From positions 1,886,999 through 1,950,998 of the forward strand of contig OZ244244.1 in assembly GCA_965217125.1 (NCBI GenBank): DNA of 64,000 bases. The letters are read 5' to 3'. The position numbers and the translations under genes are program-made. The notes below the pieces were generated by a model. It saw only the letters and a program-made list of their open reading frames with translations. It had not been told where the DNA came from and searched no databases. Shown here one piece after another: positions 8,261 through 16,724 of the stretch; the first letter of the stretch is position 1, and each line of letters starts with the position of its first letter. The stretch comes from JAAOIF01 sp965217125 (GTDB taxonomy: Bacteria; Pseudomonadota; Gammaproteobacteria; PS1; Pseudothioglobaceae).

Positions 8261-9202
8261 TTTCTGTGCAATAGCATCCAACAATTCGCCAGCAATATTA
8301 AGATTAAATTGGCTGTCAAGCTCGCGAATGCAAGTCGGGCTGGTAACATTGATTTCGGTAATATAATCACCAATCACATCCAGCCCAACAAACAATAAGG
8401 ATTTATTTTTTAAAGTAGGGGCAATTTGCTCACACAACCAATAATCGCGTTTGCTTAGTGGCTGTCCAATTCCAACAGCACCAGCGGCCAGATTGCCCTT
8501 AAAACTACCTTTTGCCGGCATACGCGCCAAGGCATAATCAATCGGCTTGCCATCAATCAGTAAAATGCGCTTATCGCCCTGTGCAATTTCTGTTAAAAAT
8601 ACTTGACTGACGATTTGTCGAGTGCCTTGATGGGTTAAATAATCCAAAGTCTTATCAATGCTGCGGTCGCCATTTTTTAGCTTAAATATATCAGTGCCGC
8701 CCATGCCATCTAACGGCTTAACCACAACGGTTTGTTGGGTTTTGATAAAATCTTTGATTTGCTTTTGATTGCTACTGACCAATGTTTGCGGTATGCACTG
8801 TGGAAAATTTAAGGCAAATAATTTTTCATTGGCATCGCGTAAAGATTGTGGTTTATTAACGATGATTGCCCCTGCATTTTCTGCCTGTTCAAGTAGATAG
8901 GTGGCATAAATATAATCCATATTAAAGGGCGGGTTTTTGCGCATCAAAATCACCTCAAATTCACTAAGTTCAACAATATCAGCAGGCTCTTTGTTAAACC
9001 ATAATGCTGGATTATCAGTAACCGTAGTTTTTGCTGCATTGGCAAAAACCCTTTGCTGCACTGCAAATAAATCAGTAGTGTCAAAGGTATAAATTGCCCA
9101 GCCGCGGCGCGCCGCTTCGAGCATCAGCGCTAATGAGGAGTCTTTTTTTGGATTGATATGGGCAATATCATCCATCAATACAGCAATTTTAATGAGAGTC
9201 AT
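8246..9202 (-). CDS. gshB: Glutathione synthetase
   Basis: ATP-grasp enzyme that joins gamma-glutamylcysteine and glycine in the cytosol. The start at 9202 (MTLIKIAVLMDDIAHINP) is preferred because it matches the family N-terminus; the in-frame extension to 9262 runs towards the tRNA promoter and looks non-coding. Motifs include VVVKPLDGMGGTDIF (ATP loop), RILLIDGKPIDYAL, and FVGLDVIGDYITEINVTSPT (metal-binding Glu/Asn). About 318 residues is standard. The 3' end overlaps the crcB 3' end by 15 bases. Confidence 0.94.
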   Translation of the reverse strand: MTLIKIAVLMDDIAHINPKKDSSLALMLEAARRGWAIYTFDTTDLFAVQQRVFANAAKTTVTDNPALWFNKEPADIVELSEFEVILMRKNPPFNMDYIYATYLLEQAENAGAIIVNKPQSLRDANEKLFALNFPQCIPQTLVSSNQKQIKDFIKTQQTVVVKPLDGMGGTDIFKLKNGDRSIDKTLDYLTHQGTRQIVSQVFLTEIAQGDKRILLIDGKPIDYALARMPAKGSFKGNLAAGAVGIGQPLSKRDYWLCEQIAPTLKNKSLLFVGLDVIGDYITEINVTSPTCIRELDSQFNLNIAGELLDAIAQKLCVQ

Positions 9203-9246
9203 ATTGTTATTATAAATGCTCAATTTGCAGTTAAATTTGTTTTTTA

Positions 9247-9276
9247 TTGGACAGTCGGACAATAAACGCGTAAAAT
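9247..9276 (+). promoter_or_regulatory. Sigma-70-type promoter of the initiator tRNA
   Basis: TTGGAC (9247-9252) and TAAAAT (9271-9276) are separated by 18 bases. A start near 9283 would lie just before the tRNA. A GC-rich stretch follows the -10, as in stringently controlled stable-RNA promoters. Confidence 0.6.
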
Positions 9277-9289
9277 TGCCGCTTTTTAG

Positions 9290-9366
<77 letters not shown>

Positions 9367-9430
9367 AGTTTAATACCTGTCATTCTGAGCTTGGTATAAG
9401 CGAGATGGCAAGGGGATGAGTTGTTGCAGT

Positions 9431-9456
9431 AAAACCCCCTTTTTAGGGGGTTTTTT
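9431..9456 (+). terminator. Rho-independent terminator between tRNA-fMet and rimP
   Basis: A nine-base stem (9431-9439 with 9446-9454, five of the pairs G:C) encloses a six-base loop and is followed by T residues to 9456. It probably terminates or attenuates transcripts entering the nusA operon from the tRNA promoter. Confidence 0.85.
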
Positions 9457-9474
9457 AGTAAATAAATTTATTGT

Positions 9475-9942
9475 ATGGCTAAGCTTACTGACAAAATTGA
9501 AATATTGATTGCCCCAATAATAATTGATTTAGGTTATGAATTGGTGGGAGTTGAATATGTTGCTAGTGGCAAACATAGTATTTTAAGGATTTATATTGAT
9601 GCAGAAAACGGCATTAGTCTGAATGATTGTGAAATAGTATCGCGCCAAGTTAGCGCTATTTTTGATGTGGAACAGGTGATTACAGACCAGTACAATTTAG
9701 AAGTGTCATCGCCAGGGATAGAGCGCCCGTTATTTCATATTGGGCATTATCAGCGTTTTTTGGGCAATGATATTAAGTTAAGATTAGTTAGACCGATAGA
9801 GCGACAAAGGAAATTTAACGGCACGATTGGCAGTGTCAGTGAGGCTAATAATAGTATCGAATTGATAACCTCATTAGGTTCGATAACATTGCAGCTTGAT
9901 TTGATTGAAAAAGCTAATTTAGTAAATTATGAATATTTTTAG
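9475..9942 (+). CDS. rimP: Ribosome maturation factor RimP
   Basis: Small-subunit assembly factor. 155 residues, normal length. The recognisable features are LGYELVGVEYV near the N-terminus, LRIYIDAENGISLNDCEIVSRQ, and LEVSSPGIERPL, the family's most conserved motif. First gene of the rimP-nusA-infB-rbfA-truB series; nusA follows after 8 bases with the SD sequence AGGAG between them. Confidence 0.95.
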   Translation: MAKLTDKIEILIAPIIIDLGYELVGVEYVASGKHSILRIYIDAENGISLNDCEIVSRQVSAIFDVEQVITDQYNLEVSSPGIERPLFHIGHYQRFLGNDIKLRLVRPIERQRKFNGTIGSVSEANNSIELITSLGSITLQLDLIEKANLVNYEYF

Positions 9943-9950
9943 GAGAAGTT

Positions 9951-11426
9951 ATGGAAGGCAAAGAGTTATTTTTAATGGTTGAGGCAATTTCTAATGAGAA
10001 AAACATCTCTCAGGAAAATGTGCTTGAGTCTTTAGAAGAAGCATTGGCGGTTGCCACTAAAAAACGCAACAACATTGATGCACATGTCAAAATTGACAGA
10101 CACACTGGCGAATTTAAGACCTTTAGACAATGGCGAGTAATTGCAGATGGCGAACTGTTAGTAGATGATAATGACACCGAGTTTGATGCACAATTGCATA
10201 TTTACGCCAAAGATGCGGATGGCATTGCCGTAGATGATTTTAAATACACGCCAATTAAAACTGAAGAGTTTGGCCGTATTGCCGCGCAAATTGTTAAGCA
10301 AGTTATTATCCAAAAAGTTCGTGAAGCAGAAAGAGAGGTAATTGTTGATGACTATACTAATCGTGTCGGCGAGGTGGTTATGGTTACGGTCAAACGCATT
10401 GACAAAAGCAACGCTTATGTTGATATGGGCGGCGTTGATGGTATGATTTCTAAATTTGATTTAATTCCTAATGAATCAATTCGTAAAAATGACCGTCTCA
10501 AGGCGTATATTAAAGAAGTTAAATCAACCCCACGCGGCGCACAGATTTTCCTTAGTCGCACCGCACCCGAGATGATGATTCAACTGTTTGAGATGGAAGT
10601 ACCAGAGATTTCTGAGGGAGTGATTGAGATTAAAGGCGGCAGCCGCGACCCGGGTTTGCGTTCAAAACTTGCAGTTAAGGCAAAAGACAAACGCTTAGAC
10701 CCAATTGGCTCTTGTATTGGGATGCGTGGCGCACGCGTACAAGCCGTATCAAACGAGTTAAATGGCGAGCGGGTGGATGTGATTCTTTGGGATGAAGACC
10801 CAGCGCAATATGTTATTAATGCGATGGCACCTGCACAAGTTAGCTCAATTGTGATTGATGAAGATAAAAATTCTATGGATATTGCAGTTGAAGAAGACCA
10901 GTTAGCGTTAGCAATCGGTCGTGGTGGTCAAAATATTAAATTAGCATCACGCTTGACCGGTTGGAAGCTAAATGTGATGTCAGTTAGCGAATCAGACGAC
11001 AAACAAGCCGAAGAAAACCAAAAGATTAGCGACAAATTAGCAGAGCAACTTGGTGTTGATGCTGAGGTAGCAGGCGTATTGATTGAAGAAGGTTTTAGCG
11101 GCGTTGATGATGTGGCTGATGCTGATATTGCAGCGCTTGAAAGTATTGAGGAGTTTGATAGCAATATGGTTGCGGAGTTGCAAGAGCGCGCCTTCGATGC
11201 TCAGTTGGTCCAAGCTTTGGGCGATGCAGATGCGTCTGAAGCATTAATGAGTGTTGAGGGGGTGGATGAAGATTTAGCACAAGCCTTGATTGAATCAGAG
11301 ATTGCCACTGTGGATAATTTAGCAGAACTCTCGATTGATGAGTTGTTAGAGATTCAAGATATGGACAAAGAGCAAGCCTCAGCAGTTATTATGACAGCAC
11401 GAGAAAATGAAGGCTGGTTCAATTAA
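9951..11426 (+). CDS. nusA: Transcription termination/antitermination factor NusA
   Basis: Binds RNA polymerase and nascent RNA to control pausing, termination and antitermination. 491 residues give the full gammaproteobacterial layout: N-terminal polymerase-binding domain (1-130), S1 domain (about 135-200), two KH domains with GMRGARVQAV and GRGGQNIKLASRLTGW, then two acidic helix-hairpin-helix repeats (about 360-490). The SD AGGAG precedes the ATG. Confidence 0.97.
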   Translation: MEGKELFLMVEAISNEKNISQENVLESLEEALAVATKKRNNIDAHVKIDRHTGEFKTFRQWRVIADGELLVDDNDTEFDAQLHIYAKDADGIAVDDFKYTPIKTEEFGRIAAQIVKQVIIQKVREAEREVIVDDYTNRVGEVVMVTVKRIDKSNAYVDMGGVDGMISKFDLIPNESIRKNDRLKAYIKEVKSTPRGAQIFLSRTAPEMMIQLFEMEVPEISEGVIEIKGGSRDPGLRSKLAVKAKDKRLDPIGSCIGMRGARVQAVSNELNGERVDVILWDEDPAQYVINAMAPAQVSSIVIDEDKNSMDIAVEEDQLALAIGRGGQNIKLASRLTGWKLNVMSVSESDDKQAEENQKISDKLAEQLGVDAEVAGVLIEEGFSGVDDVADADIAALESIEEFDSNMVAELQERAFDAQLVQALGDADASEALMSVEGVDEDLAQALIESEIATVDNLAELSIDELLEIQDMDKEQASAVIMTARENEGWFN

Positions 11427-11478
11427 TATTTATTTTTTTATTGATAGCAAAATTTCCAAGTAAAAATAGGCAAGAATT

Positions 11479-13992
11479 ATGGCGCATACAGTTGAAACTT
11501 TATCTAAATTATTGAAAAAGACAGCAAATGAAGTGATTGTGATTTTGGCAAATGCTGGTATTGACGGCAAAACTACGGATTCTGAAATTTCTGCTAACGA
11601 ACGAAAAATTTTGATGGGTAGCCTGTCCAAGCGCTCAAACAAATTTAACATATCAGCTTCGCATAAAGCTAATACAAAATCCAGCCCCAATTCCACTCCA
11701 GGGGTTAAGATTCAGGTTAAGAAAAAACGCGTTAAGAAAGCACCAAGCAGCAATGCCGCAGTTATTGACAACGAAGCGACTATTAAAGCACAAAAAGCAC
11801 TATCAGCTGGCAGTGTTATTGATGAAAAACTGTTGCAACAAGATGCAAAGCGTAAAGAAATGACGCTTTTGCAAAAACAGCAAGAACAGCAACGCGCGCA
11901 ACAAAAAACCGCTAAACAAATAGCTACAAAGCAAACACAAGAAAAAACCGCTAAAAAAACAACCACTAAAAAAACAACAGATAAAAAAACAACAACAGCT
12001 AAAAAAACAACAGATAAAAAAACAACAACAGCTAAAAAAACAACCGCTAAAACAACAACAGCTACAGAAGACAAAAAGCCAAAACGCCAGCACAAGTCGC
12101 CAAGCAGCAATCAGCGTAAGCAACTACATGTTGCCCATAAAACTAAGCGTAAATTAAAGAAAAAAGACAGAACTAGATTATCGCAAAAAGTTCAAGAGGA
12201 GCAAGCACAGCACGGCTTCCAGAAACCAGTTGAAAAAGTTATTCACGAAGTTGCTATTCCTGAGAATATCAAGATTATCAATCTGGCACAAAAGATGACC
12301 ACCAAAGCTGGCGAAGTATTAAAAGTATTGATGGGCATGGGGGTTATGGCAACGCTAAACGATGTTATTGACCAAGACACTGCTTTATTGGTGGTAGAAG
12401 AAATGGGACATAAAGGCGTTGCTAGTGTTGAGGAAACCATTGAAGATAAGCTGATTGAGAAATCAAAAGCAACTGGCGATGAAAGCCCAAGAGCGCCGAT
12501 AGTAACGGTTATGGGTCATGTTGATCATGGCAAGACTTCATTGCTCGACTACATACGCAAAGCCAAAGTAGCTGATGCTGAGGTCGGTGGTATTACTCAA
12601 CATATCGGCGCCTATCAACTAAGTGCAAATAACGGTATGATTACCTTTATTGACACGCCAGGTCACGCAGCATTTTCAAAAATGCGCTCTCGTGGCGCAA
12701 ATGCAACCGACATTGTGATTTTAGTGGTAGCAGCAGATGATGGGGTGATGCCACAAACGATTGAATCAATCAAACATGCAAAAGCCGCGCAGGTGCCAAT
12801 TATTGTTGCCATTAACAAAATTGATAAAGAAGGTGCGGATATTGATAAAATTAAACAAGTATTATCCTCCCATGATGTGGTAGCGGAAGATTGGGGCGGT
12901 GAGGTGATGATGGTGCCAGTATCAGCGCATACTGGTGAAGGCATTGATGCCTTGTTAGATGCTATTTCGCTGAGCGCTGAAATTTTAGAATTTTGTTGCG
13001 TGGTTAAAGCCCCAGCGCATGGCATAGTATTAGAAGCACGCTTAGAAAAAGGTCGTGGCAAGGTAACAACTATTTTGGTGCAAACAGGCACACTTAAACA
13101 AGGCGATATTATGATTGCTGGGCTTGAATATGGCAAGGTTAAACAAATTGTTAATGATACTGGCAAAATACTTAAATCAGCTGGCCCCTCTACTCCAGTA
13201 GAAGTGCTTGGTTTATCTGGTGTGCCTAATTCTGGTGATGAAGTTTTGGTGGTAGAAAGTGAGCGCCGTGCGCGTGAAGTGGCTGATTTTAGAAAAACCA
13301 AAGAGCGCGAAGCAGAATTACAAAGACAACAAGTCTCAAAAATGGACAACTTCTTACAAAAAATGCAAGAGAGCAATATTTCTACTGTTAATGTGCTGCT
13401 CAAATCAGATGTTAGAGGCTCGGCCCAAGCTTTGGTTGAGGCCTTAGAAAAACTTTCAACCGATGAGGTTAGAGTGCAAGTAATCTCAAGCGGCATAGGC
13501 GGTATTAACAATACCGACATTACCTTAGCCGCTACTTCCAATGCTTTGGTGCTTGGTTTTAATGTGCGTGCTGATACACTTGCACGCAAAACTGCGGATA
13601 ACGAAGACGTGCGAATTGAATATTATTCGATTATTTACAACTTAATTGACGATGTAAAAGCCATTATGAGCGGTATGCTTGCACCTGAGTTGAGTGAAAA
13701 TATTATTGGTATTGCCTTAGTTAAAGATGTATTCAAATCACAAAAAATGGGGGATATTGCTGGCTGCATAGTGCAGCAAGGTTTGGTTAGAAAAGACAGT
13801 CCAATTCGCATATTGCGTGATAGTGTGGTGATTTACGAAGGCGAATTAGAATCGCTCAGGCGTTTTAAAGACGATGTGGCAGATGTTAAATCAGGTGTTG
13901 AGTGTGGGATTGGTGTGGCGAATTACAAAGATGTGCAGCCGGGCGACCAAATTGAAGTATTTGAGCGCATTGAGAGTGCGCGTAGTCTGTAG
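11479..13992 (+). CDS. infB: Translation initiation factor IF-2
   Basis: GTPase that places fMet-tRNA on the 30S subunit. 837 residues. An IF2_N domain is at the start (VETLSKLLKKTANEVIVIL). A lysine/threonine-rich low-complexity linker (about 150-200) contains a perfect 33-bp tandem duplication. The G domain has VTVMGHVDHGKTSLLDYI (P-loop), DTPGHAAF (G3) and NKID (G4). Domains II-IV follow to the C-terminus. The linker is nearly all Lys, Thr, Ala and Gln, much more monotonous than in E. coli, but length and domains are otherwise usual. Confidence 0.97.
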   Translation: MAHTVETLSKLLKKTANEVIVILANAGIDGKTTDSEISANERKILMGSLSKRSNKFNISASHKANTKSSPNSTPGVKIQVKKKRVKKAPSSNAAVIDNEATIKAQKALSAGSVIDEKLLQQDAKRKEMTLLQKQQEQQRAQQKTAKQIATKQTQEKTAKKTTTKKTTDKKTTTAKKTTDKKTTTAKKTTAKTTTATEDKKPKRQHKSPSSNQRKQLHVAHKTKRKLKKKDRTRLSQKVQEEQAQHGFQKPVEKVIHEVAIPENIKIINLAQKMTTKAGEVLKVLMGMGVMATLNDVIDQDTALLVVEEMGHKGVASVEETIEDKLIEKSKATGDESPRAPIVTVMGHVDHGKTSLLDYIRKAKVADAEVGGITQHIGAYQLSANNGMITFIDTPGHAAFSKMRSRGANATDIVILVVAADDGVMPQTIESIKHAKAAQVPIIVAINKIDKEGADIDKIKQVLSSHDVVAEDWGGEVMMVPVSAHTGEGIDALLDAISLSAEILEFCCVVKAPAHGIVLEARLEKGRGKVTTILVQTGTLKQGDIMIAGLEYGKVKQIVNDTGKILKSAGPSTPVEVLGLSGVPNSGDEVLVVESERRAREVADFRKTKEREAELQRQQVSKMDNFLQKMQESNISTVNVLLKSDVRGSAQALVEALEKLSTDEVRVQVISSGIGGINNTDITLAATSNALVLGFNVRADTLARKTADNEDVRIEYYSIIYNLIDDVKAIMSGMLAPELSENIIGIALVKDVFKSQKMGDIAGCIVQQGLVRKDSPIRILRDSVVIYEGELESLRRFKDDVADVKSGVECGIGVANYKDVQPGDQIEVFERIESARSL
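11968..12033 (+). repeat. Perfect 33-bp tandem duplication in the infB linker
   Basis: Two identical 33-base units (11968-12000 and 12001-12033) each encode KKTTDKKTTTA. Partial, related units lie on both sides (about 11943-11967 and 12034-12063). The poly-A-rich unit suggests replication slippage, and the frame is kept. Confidence 0.95.
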
Positions 13993-14003
13993 TTTTATTG
14001 ACA

Positions 14004-14342
14004 ATGGCAGAACAAACTTCGTATCGTCTTGAGCGTATTAATGAGTTGATTTGTAGAGAATTAGTGCTGTTGTTAAAAAAAGAAAGCAAAGACCCAAGGC
14101 TGCAAAAAGTCAGCATAACTGATGTTTTAACCAGCCGCGATTTGAGTAATGCTAAGGTTTTTTACACCGTCTTAGCAACAGATAAAGCAACTATTGAACC
14201 CATACTCAATAAAGCCAGCGGTTTTTTTCGCTTGAACTTGTCAAAAACACTAAACTTACGCCACACACCTGCACTTAGATTTGTTTTTGACCCAGCGCCC
14301 AACACTGGCGCACGAATCGAAGACTTATTGTCTAAGCTTTAA
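14004..14342 (+). CDS. rbfA: 30S ribosome-binding factor A
   Basis: Single KH-like domain protein needed for 16S rRNA 5' maturation. The ATG at 14004 gives MAEQTSYRLERINELI; an in-frame TTG two codons upstream is less likely. The sequence has the usual KDPRL, VSITDVLTSRDLSNAKVFYTV and LRHTPALRFVFD motifs. It lies 11 bases after infB and 11 before truB. Confidence 0.95.
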   Translation: MAEQTSYRLERINELICRELVLLLKKESKDPRLQKVSITDVLTSRDLSNAKVFYTVLATDKATIEPILNKASGFFRLNLSKTLNLRHTPALRFVFDPAPNTGARIEDLLSKL

Positions 14343-14353
14343 TCATTGCCAAT

Positions 14354-15274
14354 ATGTCAAGGCCTAATCAAAAAGGTAGAGATGTCAGCGGCATTATCTT
14401 ATTAGATAAAGACACAGGGCTGAGTTCCAATGCTGCCCTACAAAAAGTCAAACGACTATTTTTTGCCAAAAAGGCTGGTCATACTGGCGCATTAGACCCC
14501 AGCGCCAGTGGCATTTTGCCGATTTGTTTAGGTAAGGCGAGCAAAATTGCACAGTTTTTGTTGGATGATGACAAGCGTTATTTTGTGCGCGGACGCTTAG
14601 GGCAAACAACCAATACTGGTGATTGTGAAGGTAAGGTTATTGATAATCAGGCATTTGAGCATCTGAATAAGGCTGAAATTATGGCTGTGGTGCAAAGTTT
14701 TGTGGGCGATATTTTACAAGTGCCACCGATGTATTCAGCACTCAAAAAAGACGGACAAGCCTTGTATAAACTGGCTAGGCAAGGCATAGAAATAGAGCGA
14801 GAGGCACGCCCAGTGCGCATCTATGAGATTAACTATTTAGCTTATGAGAGCGGTATTTTAACGCTGGATGTAGCTTGTTCAAAAGGCACTTATATACGCA
14901 CTTTGATTGAGGATATTGGCAAACAGCTTGGCTGTGGTGCGCATGTAATTGAGCTTAGGCGCACCGGCTTTGCCCATATTGACATTGCCCAAACTATTAA
15001 ATTTGCAGATTTAGAAAACTTAGCAAACTTAAAGCCTGACAATTATCAAGCATTGGACGAAAAAATATTTGCCACCGAAGATATGCTACCCAATTTTGCT
15101 AATATTAGCCTAAATAAATCTCAAAGCGTGGATATTCAATATGGCAGAAGCGTTGTTGTTAATGCACAAATATCATCAGCAACGGTTAAATTATTCAACC
15201 ATAAATCTGAATTTATAGGCATTGGCATAGCAGGAAGTGGCGGAGTTATCGCACCAAAACGCTTATTTGTTTAA
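14354..15274 (+). CDS. truB: tRNA pseudouridine-55 synthase
   Basis: Makes pseudouridine 55 in the T loop of tRNAs. The catalytic Asp is in GHTGALDPSASGILPI. Other motifs are KDTGLSSN, PMYSALKKDGQALYKLAR and CSKGTYIRTLIEDIG. 306 residues is the standard length. Last gene of the nusA-infB operon. rpsO and pnp, which often follow, are absent. About 200 bases with no convincing gene separate it from the next transporter; a 27-codon reading frame at 15318-15401 matches nothing I recognise. Confidence 0.96.
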   Translation: MSRPNQKGRDVSGIILLDKDTGLSSNAALQKVKRLFFAKKAGHTGALDPSASGILPICLGKASKIAQFLLDDDKRYFVRGRLGQTTNTGDCEGKVIDNQAFEHLNKAEIMAVVQSFVGDILQVPPMYSALKKDGQALYKLARQGIEIEREARPVRIYEINYLAYESGILTLDVACSKGTYIRTLIEDIGKQLGCGAHVIELRRTGFAHIDIAQTIKFADLENLANLKPDNYQALDEKIFATEDMLPNFANISLNKSQSVDIQYGRSVVVNAQISSATVKLFNHKSEFIGIGIAGSGGVIAPKRLFV

Positions 15275-15473
15275 TGCAAAAGTTGTTATGAGCATACATT
15301 AGAGTTTGTTCTATTTTATGGGTGATAAGCGTTTTGACACGGGAGATGATTTTTCGTTTTCAAAGAATACTCAAGCTTTAAAAGTAGAAATAAATAAGTA
15401 ATACTGACTATTATCCTCAATCTGGTCATATAATTTTGATATAATTTTTACAGTTTATTTTTTTGGGGAATGT

Positions 15474-16628
15474 ATGACTGTGCCGATTCTTGGTGAGTTG
15501 GGCGAAATTGAATTGTTGTTTTTTGTTATCTTCTTAGCCTCTATTTTGTTTGGTATAGTTGCACGAAAAACCGATTTTTGCCCCTTAGGTGGTATTGCTG
15601 ATTATATATACAATGGCAATACAGGTCGCTTATCAATGTATTTTTTTGCCATTGCTGTTGCTATTTTAGGCGTTACTGTGCTTGAAGCGTTGGAAGTGTT
15701 TAGTGTTGATGCCACGCGCCCACCGTATCGTATGAGCCAATTTCGTTGGTCAGCATATTTAGTTGGCGGTGGGCTTTTTGGCGTAGGTATGGCGCTATGC
15801 CGAGGCTGTGGGATGAGAAGCGTTGTTAATCTTGGCGGCGGCAATCTAAAAACCATTGTGGCGATTTTAGGCATGGGTAGTGCAGCGGTATTGATGTTAT
15901 ATGTGGAAGGATTTTTTAGTAATTACTTTTTGTCTTGGGTGTTGCCAACTTCGCTTAATTTTAATGACTACGGTTTAGCACATCAAGATTTAGGCACGAT
16001 TATCAGCAATTTTTCAGGCGTTGAAATCTCCACCATGCGCATAGCAGTTGGTCTGTTGTTGTCATTAGCCATTATGAGTTTGGTTTTTAAAAGCAAAGAT
16101 TTTATCCGCAGGCAAGATAACTGGATTGGCGGTTTTATGATTGGCGCTTTGATTGTTGGCGCTTTTTATATTTCTGGCGGGCCAATTGGAGAATTTGCAA
16201 AAGAAGCCTCTGAGTTTAGCGATACACCACAAAACGGCATGGGCATACAATCCTATACTTTTGTTCGTCCAATAGGCGATTTGCTTTATATTGGCATTAA
16301 TCCTGAGTGGTATATTCTAAGCTTCGGTTTGGTGGCATTCTTAGGCGTGGGCGCAGGTTCGGTGCTGATTTCACTGGCGAGCGGTCGATTTAAGATTGTT
16401 TGGTTTAAATCTATTAGTGAGGCTTTTCGTTACGCTATTGGCGGCATTATGGTTGGTATTGGCGGTGTTTTAGGTATGGGATGCACCATAGGGCAAGGCA
16501 TAGCGGGGACATCAACCTTATCATTAGGCTCTTTTTTAGATTTATTTGCACTGATGCTTGGCGCTTTTATTGGTATCAACATGCAAAGACAGTTTATGAA
16601 TGACCACAAAATACCTAAAGCAGATTGA
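15474..16628 (+). CDS. YeeE/YedE-family membrane transporter (sulfur compound uptake type)
   Basis: Polytopic inner-membrane protein of 384 residues with about nine to ten hydrophobic segments. It carries the paired YeeE/YedE signatures: ALCRGCGMRSVVNLGGGN in the first half and MGCTIGQGIAGTSTLSLGS in the second, each with a conserved Cys facing the pore. Members such as TsuA import thiosulfate, which would suit a sulfur oxidiser, but the exact substrate is an inference. The SD is GGGGAA just before the ATG. A TATAAT -10 candidate lies at 15440-15445 without a clear -35. A hairpin terminator follows. Confidence 0.88.
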   Translation: MTVPILGELGEIELLFFVIFLASILFGIVARKTDFCPLGGIADYIYNGNTGRLSMYFFAIAVAILGVTVLEALEVFSVDATRPPYRMSQFRWSAYLVGGGLFGVGMALCRGCGMRSVVNLGGGNLKTIVAILGMGSAAVLMLYVEGFFSNYFLSWVLPTSLNFNDYGLAHQDLGTIISNFSGVEISTMRIAVGLLLSLAIMSLVFKSKDFIRRQDNWIGGFMIGALIVGAFYISGGPIGEFAKEASEFSDTPQNGMGIQSYTFVRPIGDLLYIGINPEWYILSFGLVAFLGVGAGSVLISLASGRFKIVWFKSISEAFRYAIGGIMVGIGGVLGMGCTIGQGIAGTSTLSLGSFLDLFALMLGAFIGINMQRQFMNDHKIPKAD

Positions 16629-16661
16629 GTAAAATTAGATAATTTGAAACCATAAGGCACT

Positions 16662-16687
16662 AAAAGCGAGTTTATGCTCGTTTTTTT
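16662..16687. terminator. Bidirectional hairpin terminator between the YeeE gene and hppA
   Basis: CGAG (16667-16670) pairs with CTCG (16677-16680). Flanking A and T runs extend the stem and supply a U tract in either direction. It serves the two convergent genes. Confidence 0.8.
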
Positions 16688-16724
16688 ATAGGTTTTTTGT
16701 TGTGGTCTCTTTGGGTTGGGTTTT

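Noticed and set aside
11712..12123. Minus-strand reading frames rich in Cys, Phe and Val inside infB
   Set aside because: They are the antisense of the Lys/Thr repeat codons and have no independent support.
12663..13589. Long minus-strand frame of 308 codons opposite infB
   Set aside because: Antisense to the conserved IF-2 G domain; the composition is Ser/Thr-rich as expected of a shadow frame.
15318..15401. 27-codon reading frame between truB and the YeeE gene
   Set aside because: No ribosome-binding site, no recognisable family, and short enough to occur by chance.
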